Assembly (NCBI GenBank): GCA_030141605.1
Contig: JAQGDQ010002367.1
Coordinates: forward strand, 994,501-1,053,064
DNA length: 58,564 nt
Direction: 5' to 3'
Source: Tubiluchus corallicola
Taxonomy: Eukaryota > Priapulida > Priapulimorpha > Priapulimorphida > Tubiluchidae
The position numbers and the translations under genes were made by a program. Under the pieces are notes generated by a model, which searched no databases, was not told the origin of the DNA, and was given only the letters and a program-made list of their open reading frames with translations. Below, piece by piece: positions 44,102-58,500 of this stretch (its first letter is position 1; the number at the start of each line of letters is the position of its first letter).

Positions 44102-47100
44102 TTTTACACGAAAGTTACATAGTGTCCATTTTTAGTAGTGCTGCCATCAGACGGCGGACGCCCACCGCAGTACGTACTACGTAGTAACATAAATATCTAT
44201 GGTTGTATCACGGGAACTTAACAATAATAACGAAACTCGCATATTCTATTAAAATGTTCAATATAATTTTTGTTGCAAATTCCCGATAGCTGTCTTCATA
44301 TTAATAATATTCAACATTGAAAGAGAGAGCTGTGGCATATTGAGTCTCGTAAATAACCCCCTTGCGCCTCTTCCCTTTATAAGGGTGGTTGACTCGGTGT
44401 TCCTTGGTTTTTTCATCACTCAGACTCCCCTTGTGCATATTATTATTTTTTACTGGTTTTTGCAGTGAAAAAGATTAATAAATAAATAAATATTCTATTC
44501 TGTTTTATTGTACTCTCTACTATTGTATTCTCTTGCAAAAGTTTAAACTTTATAGAAAAAAACCTGAGTTTCTGTTATTCAGAAATCAATTAGATAAAAA
44601 TTCATTATCTTAGAGGATCTAAATCAGTTTTAAATAAGCAATGGACATCTTGGCAGTGGGCACGCTGACAGTACACATGCTGAGTGCACAGCTGGGCAGT
44701 GGCATAAGCGCTGTAATCAGCAAAACGATCTTACAAAGGATGTCAACTGTCCTACCATAATATTGTACTGAAAACCCCTTTCACGCAAAATGTAAGTTTC
44801 TGTGCAAGCCAAGTTATCATCTGGCCTGTATAAAAGCGGTCACATCTGCTCTTTTGCTGGTCCAGTTAGTGTAATCCACGATGGTGCAAACCCTATTTCA
44901 TCATTATTTTTGAATCAGCTTCATGTAATTTGCTAACAAAGGTATCATTTTTCTTACACATTCTGTTGTTTCGTGAATGGATGTTACAAGAGTTATAGAC
45001 TGTTTGGCCTCCGCATCTGCTGGTACTGAACCAACCTGGATAGTTTTAGCCTATGTGGGCGAGGTACCAGTTCAATATCTATCTATATACCTAACTACCT
45101 ACCTGCTGCCTACCTACTGTGGCTGTCTACCTACCTATGTGTCTTGACTGATTTCCCATTCTCCTACCCTACTAGTCTAGCAGCTACGGCTTTTAACACA
45201 TGTTCATTGCCAAAGTATCCATTTGTTTGTTTTATGCACTTTTACAAATGTTTTAGATTTAAATTGATTGCAGTTTTTGCGGAGACTGCACTGATATAAG
45301 TTACTCTGAAAGGATGAGTATGGATACATGATTTTATTGCAAAATGTTTTAAATTATGCTGCACTATGTGCATGTATTTATTGTGTAATGTGATTATGAC
45401 AATCATGCTTTACAGAAATATAATCTTGTAGCTATTTGTATAGATAGTATTTGATAATAATAGTATTTCACTAAGAAAGTTCGTAGTAAAACTAAAAAAA
45501 AATTAAACCTCAAGTTTTCAGATTTGAAATTTCTTTCAGATGCTTGAAATCAATGAAATTAATCTAGATTTATAAAATACTCTCTAATTTTTTGTCACAA
45601 AATCATTGTATTACATAATGGCAAAAATTGTCACATATTGATGGTTACATGATGACGTAAAATTCATTACATGATGCTACATGATAAGGTTTTTACATAA
45701 TGAACCTGAACAGTGCCAGTATGAGTTAATTAACCTAGATCCATTTATATACAGCAGTACTGACTGTAGATAAAGTATTAAAAAAGATGGTATTGCAATT
45801 TTTTAAAAATTGGGGCGCATGAAAGTTATTTCAGTCCTGCATTGAGACTCTCGGCCGTAGTTGACTGATAAAATGGCCAGGGTCTGGCAGCACCAGGCAC
45901 AGTGAGTCAGCGACACTACAGTGCAGCAGCTGCTTAGATACGATTCTAGCATGTGTGTACTGTTTAGCAGAAAACGAAAAAATTATAATTTTTGCTTAAA
46001 TTATATGAACATATCTTGTGTTCTTAACTGTCGGAACATTATAGCCAGGTGAGTGTCCACATTATCGTATTGGCTTCACAACACCACAAAATATACAGTT
46101 TTGTTTCTGAAATACAGTTAATTTATAAATTGTGCGTAATTGGTGGCCCTATTAAAAGTCGTTAATGTAGGGCGCGGAATACGGCACTAGCTGAAGTAGG
46201 ACACTTCCGCTAAAGCGCGTGTGCTAAATTTGCGGAAAAGCAGTGTCGTACATGGGCAGCCCAAATAGGGCACTGGGGATTTCTGTCGAAAATCAAGAAT
46301 TATGATATAATAAAACATAATACTAAATTTATTTTACAAAAAAGTGAATTTATAATAATAACGGATAGTCCTTGACAACTTACAAATGTATTTTTTTACA
46401 ATAATATCATCATTATAATATTAGCTCCATTAGTATCATTGTAAAATTAAACTAAGTATCTAATGCTCTAAAGAGAGAAACTATGCTGGTCACATTGCTC
46501 GCTACTCCATCTACTTAGTAAAAAACAATTATTTGTCCAAGAGGTAGTGAAACGGATCATGTGTCTGTGAAGCGAGACAAAATAAAAAATGATATACATT
46601 AAGCAGATGTCGGAATCATCTGAAAAGCGGGCTTATTTTAATTCAAAAAGATTAATATCGAAGCCAAATTTAATATTGGCTGTTCTACTAGCTCAGAATT
46701 AGATTAGATGTGCAGCTGGCCTGTTAGTATTATGGTCATGCAGGTCTATTGAGAAAATGGGACAGCTGGTGCGCATGGACTATAAGGCTGACTTACCTAA
46801 GATCTGTTATACACCCATGATCGCAAAACCCAAAAATTCGTAGATTGAAATATTTTTCCTTGATAATTTTCATAGCAATGGCATAACCAACAGCATTTTC
46901 CTATAGTATTATAACTGCATGTTCTAAATATCCATCCCTAGTTTATCACAAGCGGCAAGACAGTTTTCTCCAATGGGAGGCACCTAATGGTAAGAATTTC
47001 AATCCGCGGAGGAATGGAAAAGAATGCACATTGTGCATTTATGTGAGCTACCAAATAACATATTTTAATTTATATGAAATAACATAGCTTACTCAAATTA

Positions 47101-48904
47101 TGGCCTTATCATTCAAGCCAAAGTTCGGAATAGAAATTGAAGCTCATAGCATTCAGGCCAAAGCAGAAATAAAAACAGAAGCTCAATGGAGATTTTGAAT
47201 TGCTACGCATTTGTTTTTACTCTCTTTTTTGTTAGTATTTAACAAAGCATTTGTCAACAACTTATTTAAACATTACAACAAATGCAAGTTTCATGACCGA
47301 TTCATTCAAATAATAATTTCTCTTTTCATTTTATTGCAATTAAAAATAAATTTGTCTTCATGAATTGAAATTTGCTTCAATTATCACTCACACTATTGTA
47401 AGTTTATTAGATGATGATTTAAAATGGCAGATGAAATATGGAAACCAGGTATTGCAAGGACGTGTGATTTCCATTGACTTTTCTAATAAGTTGCATATAA
47501 TATTTTTTTTAGTTTTTACATCTAAAGTTGTGTGTAAACAAGGAACTTGGTTTTGAAAAACATTTCGTCATCTTGTCCTAGAAATTGTCTTTGAAATATG
47601 GAGCATAAAAGCACAAACAGAAATAAATGCATTGTGTTTTTACTTTTATTTTGCCTTTTTGTTTTTTCTCTTGACAAATCAATAATATTCATGTAATCTA
47701 AGCTTAAACATTTGTTGTTTGCTGAGTTGTTTGTTGCTGGATAAATAAAATTTGAAATGCACAATTTCAATAGCGCTAAATATTTTTGGTAATGGTAGCA
47801 TCATCTCTAGTGAAATAAACACAGTCTAACTGAACTGTTGTCTTTATGTCCTCTTTCGTAAGCATCCCACTATATAAAAAATTTTGTTACGTTTTTATTA
47901 AAATAATCGACCTTTTCACTGCATACTAGCAGTCATCTTCAGAAAAAAATATATAGTTCATTTAGTATGAAATGGATATTGTTCTTGCTATATAAAATTT
48001 AAAAATTTAACATTATGTCTTTATTTTAAGTAATTTATAGTGTCATTTTATATGTATTAAGAAAGTGACTGGTTTTACTATAGGAACAGATTTCTCAAAA
48101 TTTAATATATTGTTGGCAAAGAGATCCAGGGTTCAAATCTGGATCAATCAAACCATATTGCAGATGTTGTTGTTGTTGAGAAATCGACTGAGAAGTGTAA
48201 AAAGTTAAAACGTAAAGTTTAAGTGAGAACTAGCCAGAATATTTCCCGCATTCCTCATGCTGATTATAACTAGGGAACAGGTGCTTAGGTGGTAAATGCA
48301 CCTGTCCATCTGCCAAATGAACCTGGATTTAATGAGTGTACTATCAAATGTCAATAGTTTAGATATTTTTTCTGTTAAGAAATTTATCTTACTTGTTTAC
48401 ATGAAACATCATATTTATAATTTAATAAAATTTGTAATTTAAAGCAAGAGAATATGGTATATTCTAGTGCAACTAAGGAGCAATTTATATTGGATGAAAG
48501 GTATTCATGACATCTGGGTCTAAACAGTAAACAAATGAAAATTTTTGATATCTATTACCCATCATTTAGTTTCTACATATAATATAAGTATTGTGTGAAA
48601 TCTCTGCACTACCGGTGGCTATTTTGTATGTATACATACATGTAAATAGTGTTATTGCTTATTTAACTTAACTAACTATTAAGTAAATGGATGTGTAGAA
48701 ATTACAAATAGAGACATTATATATAACAGCTGAGTGGTCACAGTGTTTGGGAATTAAGCAATCAATGTCAGCAAAAGCCTGGCCAGGTTGATAAATAGAC
48801 AGTAGCCACCAAAATCGCTTCTGAGTTCATTTGCAAACTCCCCCTAAGGAAGATTTATATGGTTAAATGTGGTTAAAACCCTAAATCAGTTTAGTTTAGC
48901 TGAT
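44102..48904. other. Intergenic region between the divergent polycystin and EGF-array genes
   Basis: 4.8 kb with no convincing gene. Just upstream of the polycystin start the base composition is locally less AT-rich and holds a 12-bp perfect palindrome (TACTACGTAGTA, 44175-44186), a possible promoter site. A degenerate CTAC/TATC simple repeat lies at about 45076-45140 and an (AATA)n run near 44478-44493. Short open frames here look random. Confidence 0.5.
45076..45140. repeat. Degenerate tetranucleotide repeat (TATC/CTAC)
   Basis: ATCTATCTATATACC and repeated CTACCTAC words over about 65 bp in the intergenic region. Confidence 0.7.
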
Positions 48905-49065
48905 TTTGATTCACATGTATTGCAGGTTATAAAGGCATCTGCTATGAAAAGAACATTGATGAATGAGCTCCAAGTCCCTGTTTACATGGTGCAACATGTA
49001 TGTTTCGATGTCACACTTTCCTGTAATTGCACATGTATGTATTTCAGGTTATGCAAATCCTGGAT
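48905..49065 (+). pseudogene. Decayed EGF module related to the downstream array
   Basis: Nucleotides match the array consensus in order: CACATGTATTGCAGGTTATA, AAGAACATTGATGAATG, CAAGTCCCTGTTTACATGG, TGCAACATGTATG, then TAATTGCACATGTATG near 49023. Read in the EGF frame it gives GYKGIC.EKNIDE, a stop, then PSPCLHGATC, and a further stop replaces part of the fourth-cysteine region. It is therefore a dead EGF unit lying about 500 bp before the living gene on the same strand, either from an ancestral 5' extension or from a duplicate. Confidence 0.7.
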
Positions 49066-49536
49066 ATGTGACCACCGGAAAATTACTTTGGTGTTTGTTT
49101 GTAATACTGCCTCCAGGCATAGAGGGAAGATTATTTATGCCAAAATGTGGTTAAGACATTTGGGTACCACTGCTGATTCAGCACATGTCATCTTAGAAGA
49201 TTATTGGGACAATAAGCTAAATTAAGGGCAATCCAGTCATGCAATATCCATGAAAATAAGTTAAGCAATAGTAAGTGCTGAACACTGACATGCAACCTGT
49301 CAAATTGTTTAGAAAACGAAAAATATATTAACAATCTTTTTGCCTGAACTGTTTTCATGAATTTACTATTTCATTACATTTCAGTCATTATTTTGTAGAA
49401 TCATTAACAGTTACTGAGTGCTTAAACGTATAATGCTTCCAATGCCAGCTTACCATAGAAGAAGGAAAAGAAGAATTTTTGTAAATGACTTGTATGTAAA
49501 GATGCTACATTATTATGATAAACAAGTTATTTTGCA
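49066..49536. other. 5' flank of the EGF-array gene
   Basis: No obvious TATA box or upstream exon. AT-rich sequence leads directly to the ATG at 49537. Part of the segment just after the EGF relic may be further decayed exon sequence. Confidence 0.35.
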
Positions 49537-52500
49537 ATGTTAAGTCAACATAAATACTTTGGATTACTGTTTAACTTACTTTTGTGCTACTCTCCAGTAA
49601 ATGTAATATATGCATTATCGTGGCCATATTATCCTCTTCAGAAAATGTGCTCGACAGTATTTAAAAATAATAAATCCGATAATATTCTGACAACAGAATT
49701 AGGTGCAACAGTCATATCTTCACCCCCTGGCAATTACGAAAATGTACCTGCTCATAACTGTTTTAATTACATCAGATTTTCATACCCTAATGATACAGGA
49801 CCAAAGTATAACCTTTACCTGCTTCGATTTATAAAGTTAGATCTTGCCTGCCCTAATGAATATATTGAGATAGGACATGGTGATCCAGTTGTGTGGGATG
49901 AACAGGTTTGTGAGCATTATGGAACACCTTTTACGAGGTATGTAACAAAGGACAAAGCGGTTGGCTATATTCACACAAGATTTCAGACAGATGGTGTACA
50001 CACCAGCCATACAGGATTTGAATTTTGGGTCACTTCTGTACCATCTGTAAGAGGGGATCCATGTATCAATAACATGTGCCAAAATGGTACATGCGGGACA
50101 AATCCAAACAATTTTTTAGGCGTCTATTTGTGCCAGTGTGAACTGGGTTTTACAGGCTTCTATTGTGAAACAGATTTCAATGAGTGTGTATGGGAACCAT
50201 GTTTACATAATGGAACATGTACCAACATTCCTGGTTCATTTATATGTGCCTGTCTAGCAGGTGTCACTGGACAGTGGTGCGAAACAGATTCACTCGATGA
50301 GTGTAATTCAAATCCTTGCCTTCATGGGGATTGTACTAATGGGTTTGGTTACTATGCTTGTACTTGTTTTTCTGGTTACGAGGGAACTAGGTGCCAAACA
50401 AACACAGATGAGTGTGCTTCAAGTCCATGTTTAAGTGGTGCAACATGCTTAGATGATGTAAACTCATATAACTGCATATGTGTGACAGGTTATACAGGTA
50501 TCAACTGTGAAACGAACATTGATGAATGTGCCTCAAGTCCATGCCTAAATGGTGCAACATGCTTAGATGATGTAAATTCATATAACTGCACATGTGTGGC
50601 CGGTTATACAGGCATCAACTGTGAAACGAACATTGATGAATGTGCCTCAAGTCCATGTTTAAATGGTGCAACATGCTTAGATGATGTAAACTCATATAAC
50701 TGCACATGTTTGGCTGGTTATTCAGGTGTCAACTGTGAAATAAATGTAGATGAATGTGCTTCAAGTCAGTGCTTAAATGGTGCAACATGCTTAGATGATG
50801 TAAACTCATATAACTGCACATGTATGGCTGGCTATACAGGTTTCAACTGCGAAATAAACATTGATGAATGTGCCTCAAGTCCATGCTTAAATGGTGCAAC
50901 ATGCTTAGATGATGTAAACTCATATAACTGCACATGTATGGCTGGCTATACAGGTTTCAACTGCGAAATAAACATTGATGAATGTGCCTCCAGTCCATGC
51001 TTAAATGGTGCAACATGCTTAGATAATGTTAACTCATATAACTGCACATGTGTGACAGGTTATACAAGCATCAACTGTGAAATAAATGTGGATGAATGTG
51101 CCTCAAGTCCATGCTTAAATAGTGCAACATGCTTAGATGGTGTAAACTCATATAACTGCACATGCATGGCCGGTTATACAGGCATCAACTGTGAAATAAA
51201 TGTAGATGAATGTGCCTCAAGTCCGTGCTTAAATGGTGCAACATGCTTAGATGATGTAAACTCATATAACTGCTCATGTTTGGCTGGTTATTCAGGTGTC
51301 AACTGTGAATTAAATGTAGACGAATGTGCCTCAAGTCCGTGCTTAAATGGTGCAACATGCTTAGATGATGTAAACTCATATAACTGCACATGTATGGCTG
51401 GCTATACAGGTTTCAACTGCGAAATAAACATTGATGAATGTGCCTCAAGTCCATGCTTAAATGGTGCAACATGCTTAGATGATGTAAACTCATATAACTG
51501 CACATGTGTGACAGGTTATACAAGCATCAACTGTGAAATAAATGTGGATGAATGTGCCTCAAGTCCATGCTTAAATAGTGCAACATGCTTAGATGATGTA
51601 AACTCATATAACTGCACATGTGTGGCCGGTTATACAGGCATCAACTGTGAATAAATGTAGATGAATGTGTAAGTCCATGCTTAAATGATGCAACATGCTT
51701 AGATGATGTAAACTCATATAACTGCACATGTGGCAGGTTATACAGGCATCAACTGTGAAATAAACATTGACGGAATGTGCCTAAGTCCATGTTTAAATGA
51801 TGCAACATGCTTAGATGATGTAAACTCATATAACTGCACATGTGTGGCTGGTTATACAGGTATCAACTGTGAAATAAACATTGATGAATGTGCCTCAAGT
51901 CCATGCTTAAATGGTGCAACATGCTTAGATGATGTAAACTCATATAACTGCACATGTTTGGCTGGTTATTCAGGTGTCAACTGTGAAATAAATGTAGATG
52001 AATGTGCCTCAAGTCCGTGCTTAAATGGTGCAACATGCTTAGATGATGTAAACTCATATAACTGCACATGTGTGGCAGGTTATACAGGCATCAACTGTGA
52101 AATAAACATTGATGAATGTGCCTCAGGTCCATGCTTAAATGGTGCAACATGCTTAGATGATGTAAACTCATATAACTGCGCATGTGTGGCAGGTTATACA
52201 GGCATCAACTGTGAAATAAATGTAGATGAATGCGCCTCAAGTCCATGCTTAAATGGTGCAACATGCTTAGATGATGTAAACTCATATAACTGCACATGTG
52301 TGACAGGTTATACAGGCATCAACTGTGAAATAAACATTGACGAATGTGCCTCAAGTCCATGCTTAAATAGTGCAACGTGCTTAGATGATGTAAACTCATA
52401 TAACTGCACATGTGTGGCTGGTTATACAGGCATCAACTGTGAAATAAACATTGACGAATGTGCCTCAAGTCCATGCTTAAATGGTGCAACATGCTTAGAT

Positions 52501-55500
52501 GATGTAAACTCATATAACTGCACATGCGTGGCCGGTTATACAGGCATCAACTGTGAAATAAATGTAGATGAATGTGCCTCAAGTCCGTGCTTAAATGATG
52601 CAACATGCTTAGATGATGTAAACTTATATAGCTGCACATGTGTGGCAGGTTATACAGGCATCAACTGTGAAATAAACATTGACGAATGTGCCTCAAGTCC
52701 ATGTTTAAATGATGCAACATGCTTAGATGATGTAAACTCATATAACTGCACATGTTTGGCTGGTTATTCAGGTGTCAACTGTGAAATAAATGTAGATGAA
52801 TGTGCCTCAAGTCCGTGCTTAAATGGTGCAACATGCTTAGATGATGTAAACTCATATAACTGCACATGTGTGGCTGGTTATTCAGGTGTCAGCTGTGAAA
52901 TAAATGTAGATGAATGTGCCTCAAGTCAGTGCTTAAATGGTGCAACATGCTTAGATGATGTAAACTCATATAACTGCACATGTTTGGCTGGTTATTCAGG
53001 TGTCAACTGTGAAATAAATGTAGATGAATGTGCCTCAAGTCCGTGCTTAAATGGTGCAACATGCTTAGATGATGTAAACTCATATAACTGCACATGCATG
53101 GCCGGTTATACAGGCATCAACTGTGAAATAAATGTAGATGAATGTGCCTCAAGTCCATGCTTAAATGGTGCAACATGCTTAGATGATGTAAACTCATATA
53201 ACTGCACATGTGTGGCAGGTTATACAGGCATCAACTGTGAAACAAACATTGATGAATGTGCCTCAAGTCCATGCTTAAATGGTGCAACATGCTTAGATGA
53301 TGTAAACTCATATAACTGCACATGTGTGGCAGGTTATACAGGCATCAACTGTGAAACAAACATTGACGAATGTGCCTCAAGTCCATGCTTAAATGGTGCA
53401 ACATGCTTAGATGATGTAAACTCATATAACTGCACATGCGTGGCCGGTTATACAGGCATCAACTGTGAAATAAATGTAGATGAATGTGCCTCAAGTCCGT
53501 GCTTAAATGATGCAACGTGCTTAGATAATGTAAACTTATATAGCTGCACATGTGTGGCAGGTTATACAGGCATCAACTGTGAAATAAACATTGACGAATG
53601 TGCCTCAAGTCCATGTTTAAATGATGCAACATGCTTAGATGATGTAAACTCATATAACTGCACATGTGTGGCTGGTTATACAGGCATCAACTGTGAAATA
53701 AATGTGGATGAATGTGCCTCAAGTCCATGCTTAAATAGTGCAACATGCTTAGATGGTGTAAACTCATATAACTGCACATGTGTGGCTGGGTATACAGGCA
53801 TCAACTGTGAAACAAACATTGACGAATGTGCCTCAAGTCCATGCTTAAATGGTGCAACATGCTTAGATGATGTAAACTCATATAACTGCACATGTGTGGC
53901 AGGTTATACAGGCATCAACTGTGAAATAAACATTGATGAATGTGCCTCAAGTCCATGCTTAAATGGTGCAACATGCTTAGATGGTGTAAACTCATATAAT
54001 TGCACATGTGTGACAGGTTATACAGGCATCAACTGCGAAACAAACATTGAAGAATGTGCCTCAAGTCCATGCTTAAATGGTGCAACATGCTTAGATGATG
54101 TAAACTCATATAACTGCACATGTTTGGCTGGTTATTCAGGTGTCAACTGTGAAATAAATGTAGATGAATGTGCCTCAAGTCCGTGCTTAAATGGTGCAAC
54201 ATGCTTAGATGATGTAAACTCATATAACTGCACATGTATGGCTGGCTATACAGGTTTCAACTGCGAAATAAACATTGATGAATGTGCCTCAAGTCCATGC
54301 TTAAATGGTGCAACATGCTTAGATGATGTAAACTCATATAACTGCACATGTGTGGCTGGTTATTCAGGTGTCAGCTGTGAAATAAATGTAGATGAATGTG
54401 CCTCAAGTCCATGCTTAAATGGTGCAACATGCTTAGATGATGTAAACTCATATAACTGCACATGTGTGGCAGGTTATACAGGCAACAACTGTGAAATAAA
54501 CATTGATGAATGTGCCTCAAGTCCATGCTTAAATGGTGCAACATGCTTAGATGATGTAAACTCATATAACTGCACATGTGTGGCTGGTTATTCAGGTGTC
54601 AACTGTGAAATAAATGTAGATGAATGTGCCTCAAGTCCGTGCTTAAATGGTGCAACATGCTTAGATGATGTAAACTCATATAACTGCACATGTGTGGCTG
54701 GTTATTCAGGTGTCAACTGTGAAATAAATGTAGATGAATGTGCCTCAAGTCCGTGCTTAAATGGTGCAACATGCTTAGATGATGTAAACTCATATAACTG
54801 CACATGTATGGCTGGCTATACAGGTTTCAACTGCGAAATAAACATTGATGAATGTGCCTCAAGTCCATGCTTAAATGGTGCAACTTGCTTAGATGACATA
54901 AACTCATATAACTGCACATGTTTGGCTGGTTATTCAGGTGTCAACTGTGAAATAAATGTAGATGAATGTGCCTCAAGTCCATGCTTAAATGGTGCAACAT
55001 GCTTAGATGATGTACATTCATATAACTGCACATGTGTGGCTGGTTATTCAGGTGCCAACTGTGAAATAAATATAGATGAATGTGCCTCAAGTCCATGCTT
55101 AAATGGTGCAACATGCTTAGATGATGTAAACTCATATAACTGCACATGTGTGGCAGGTTATACAGGCAACAACTGTGAAATAAACATTGATGAATGTGCC
55201 TCAAGTCCATGCTTAAATGGTGCAACATGCTTAGATGATGTTAACTCATATAACTGCACATGTGTGACAGGTTATACAAGCATCAACTGTGAAATAAATG
55301 TGGATGAATGTGCCTCAAGTCCATGCTTAAATAGTGCAACATGCTTAGATGATGTAAACTCATATAACTGCACATGCGTGGCCGGTTATACAGGCATCAA
55401 CTGTGAAATAAATGTAGATGAATGTGCCTCAAGTCCATGCTTAAATGATGCAACGTGCTTAGATAATGTAAACTTATATAACTGCACATGTGTGGCAGGT

Positions 55501-58500
55501 TATACAGGCATCAACTGTGAAATAAACATTGACGAATGTGCCTCAAGTCCATGTTTAAATGATGCAACATGCTTAGATGATGTAAACTCATATAACTGCA
55601 CATGTGTGGCTGGTTATTCAGGTGTCAACTGTGAATTAAATGTAGATGAATGTGCCTCAAGTCCGTGCTTAAATGGTGCAACATGCTTAGATGATGTAAA
55701 CTCATATAACTGCACATGCATGGCTGGCTATTCAGGTTTCAACTGTGAAATAAATGTAGATGAGTGTGTCTCAAGTCCATGCTTAAATGGTGCAACATGC
55801 TTAGATGATGTAAACTCATATAATTGCACATGTGTGACAGGTTATACAGGCATCAACTGTGAAACAAACATTGATGAATGTGCCTCAAGTCCGTGCCTAA
55901 ATGGTGCAACATGCTTAGATGATGTAAATTCATATAACTGCACATGTGTGGCCGGTTATACAGGCATCAACTGTGAAATAAATGTAGATGAATGCGCCTC
56001 AAGTCCATGCTTAAATGATGCAACGTGCTTAGATAATGTAAACTTATATAGCTGCACATGTGTGGCAGGTTATACTGGCATCATCTGTGAAATAAACATT
56101 GACGAATGTGCCTCAAGTCCATGTTTAAATGGTGCAACATGCTTAGATGATGTAAACTCATATAACTGCACATGTTTGGCTGGTTATTCAGGTGTCAACT
56201 GTGAAATAAATGTAGATGAATGTGCCTCAAGTCTGTGCTTAAATGGTGCAACATGCTTAGATGATGTAAACTCATATAACTGCACATGTATGGCTGGCTA
56301 TACAGGTTTCAACTGCGAAATAAACATTGATGAATGTGCCTCAAGTCCATGCTTAAATGGTGCAACATGCTTAGATGATGTAAACTCATATAACTGCACA
56401 TGTGTGGCAGGTTATACAGGCATCAACTGTGAAATAAACATTGATGAATGTGCCTCAAGTCCATGTTTAAATGATGCAACATGCTTAGATGATGTAAACT
56501 CATATAACTGCACATGTGTGGCTGGTTATACAGGCATCAACTGTGAAACAAACATTGACGAATGTGCCTCAAGTCCATGCTTAAATGGTGCAACATGCTT
56601 AGATGATGTAAACTCATATAACTGCACATGTTTGGCTGGTTATTCAGGTGTCAACTGTGAAATAAATGTAGATGAATGTGCCTCAAGTCCATGCTTAAAT
56701 GGTGCAACATGCTTAGATGATGTAAACTCATATAACTGCACATGTGTGGCAGGTTATACAGGCATCAACTGTGAAATAAACATTGATGAATGTGCCTCAA
56801 GTCCATGCTTAAATGGTGCAACATGCTTAGATGATGTAAACTCATATAACTGCACATGTGTGGCAGGTTATACAGGCAACAACTGTGAAATAAACATTGA
56901 TGAATGTGCCTCAAGTCCATGCTTAAATGGTGCAACATGCTTAGATGATGTAAACTCATATAACTGCACATGCATGGCCGGTTATACAGGCATCAACTGT
57001 GAAATAAATGTAGATGAATGTGCCTCAAGTCCATGTTTAAATGATGCAACATGCTTAGATGATGTAAACTCATATAACTGCACATGTGTGGCTGGTTATA
57101 CAGGCATCAACTGTGAAACAAACATTGACGAATGTGCCTCAAGTCCATGCTTAAATGGTGCAACATGCTTAGATGATGTAAACTCATATAACTGCACTTG
57201 TTTGGCTGGTTATACAGGTTTCAACTGTGAAATAAATGTAGATGAATGTGCCTCAAGTCCGTGCTTAAATGGTGCAACATGCTTAGATGATGTAAACTCA
57301 TATAACTGCACATGTGTGGCAGGTTATACAGGCATCAACTGTGAAATAAACATTGATGAATGTGCCTCAAGTCCATGCTTAAATGGTGCAACATGCTTAG
57401 ATGATGTAAACTCATATAACTGCACATGTGTGGCTGGTTATACAGGCATCAACTGTGAAATAAACATTGATGAATGTGCCTCAAGTCCATGCTTAAATGG
57501 TGCAACATGCTTAGATGATGTAAACTCATATAACTGCACATGTGTGGCTGGTTATACAGGCATCAACTGTGAAATAAGCATTGACGAATGTGCCACAAGT
57601 CCGTGCTTAAATGGTGCAACATGCTTAGATGATGTAAACTCATATAACTGCACATGTGTGGCTGGTTATACAGGCAACAACTGTGAAATAAACATTGATG
57701 AATGTGCCTCAAGTCCGTGCTTAAATGGTGCAACATGCTTAGATGATGTAAACTCATATAACTGCACATGTATGGCTGGCTATACAGGTTTGAACTGCGA
57801 AATAAACGTTGATGAATGTGCCTCAAGTCCATGCTTAAATGGTGCAACATGTTTAGATGATGTAGACTCATATAACTGCACATGTGTGGCTGGTTATTCA
57901 GGTGTCAACTGTGAATTAAATGTAGATGAATGTGCCTCAAGTCCGTGCTTAAATGGTGCAACATGCTTAGATGATGTAAACTCATATAACTGCACATGTG
58001 TGGCAGGTTATACAGGCAACAACTGTGAAATAAACATTGATGAATGTGCCTCAAGTCCGTGCTTAAATGGTGCAACATGCTTAGATGATGTAAACTCATA
58101 TAACTGCACATGTATGGCTGGCTATACAGGTTTGAACTGCGAAATAAACGTTGATGAATGTGCCTCAAGTCCATGCTTAAATGGTGCAACATGTTTAGAT
58201 GATGTAGACTCATATAACTGCACATGTGTGGCTGGTTATTCAGGTGTCAACTGTGAATTAAATGTAGATGAATGTGCCTCAAGTCCGTGCTTAAATGGTG
58301 CAACATGCTTAGATGATGTAAACTCATATAACTGCACATGCATGGCCGGTTATACAGGCATCAACTGTGAAATAAATGTAGATGAATGTGCCTCAAGTCC
58401 ATGCTTAAATGATGCAACATGCTTAGATGATGTAAACTCATATAACTGCACATGTGTGGCAGGTTATACAGGCATCAACTGTGAAATAAACATTGATGAA

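Noticed and set aside
44171-44186. Possible RFX X-box (ciliary promoter motif) before polycystin
   Set aside because: The first half GTTACT fits, but the second half-site mismatches the RRNAAC consensus at several positions.
47522-47770. Small frames around 47365-47770
   Set aside because: Low-complexity AT-rich sequence, overlapping frames on both strands and no family resemblance.
48869-49225. A 118-codon plus-strand gene before the EGF array
   Set aside because: Its frame is shifted relative to the recognisable EGF similarity in the same nucleotides, which has stops. Better read as a relic.
53676-58225. Minus-strand open frames of 60-106 codons in the EGF array (Met/His/Ser/Leu-rich repeats)
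   Set aside because: Their period is the same 114 bp and they recur wherever the antisense frame lacks a stop. They are shadows of the EGF repeat.
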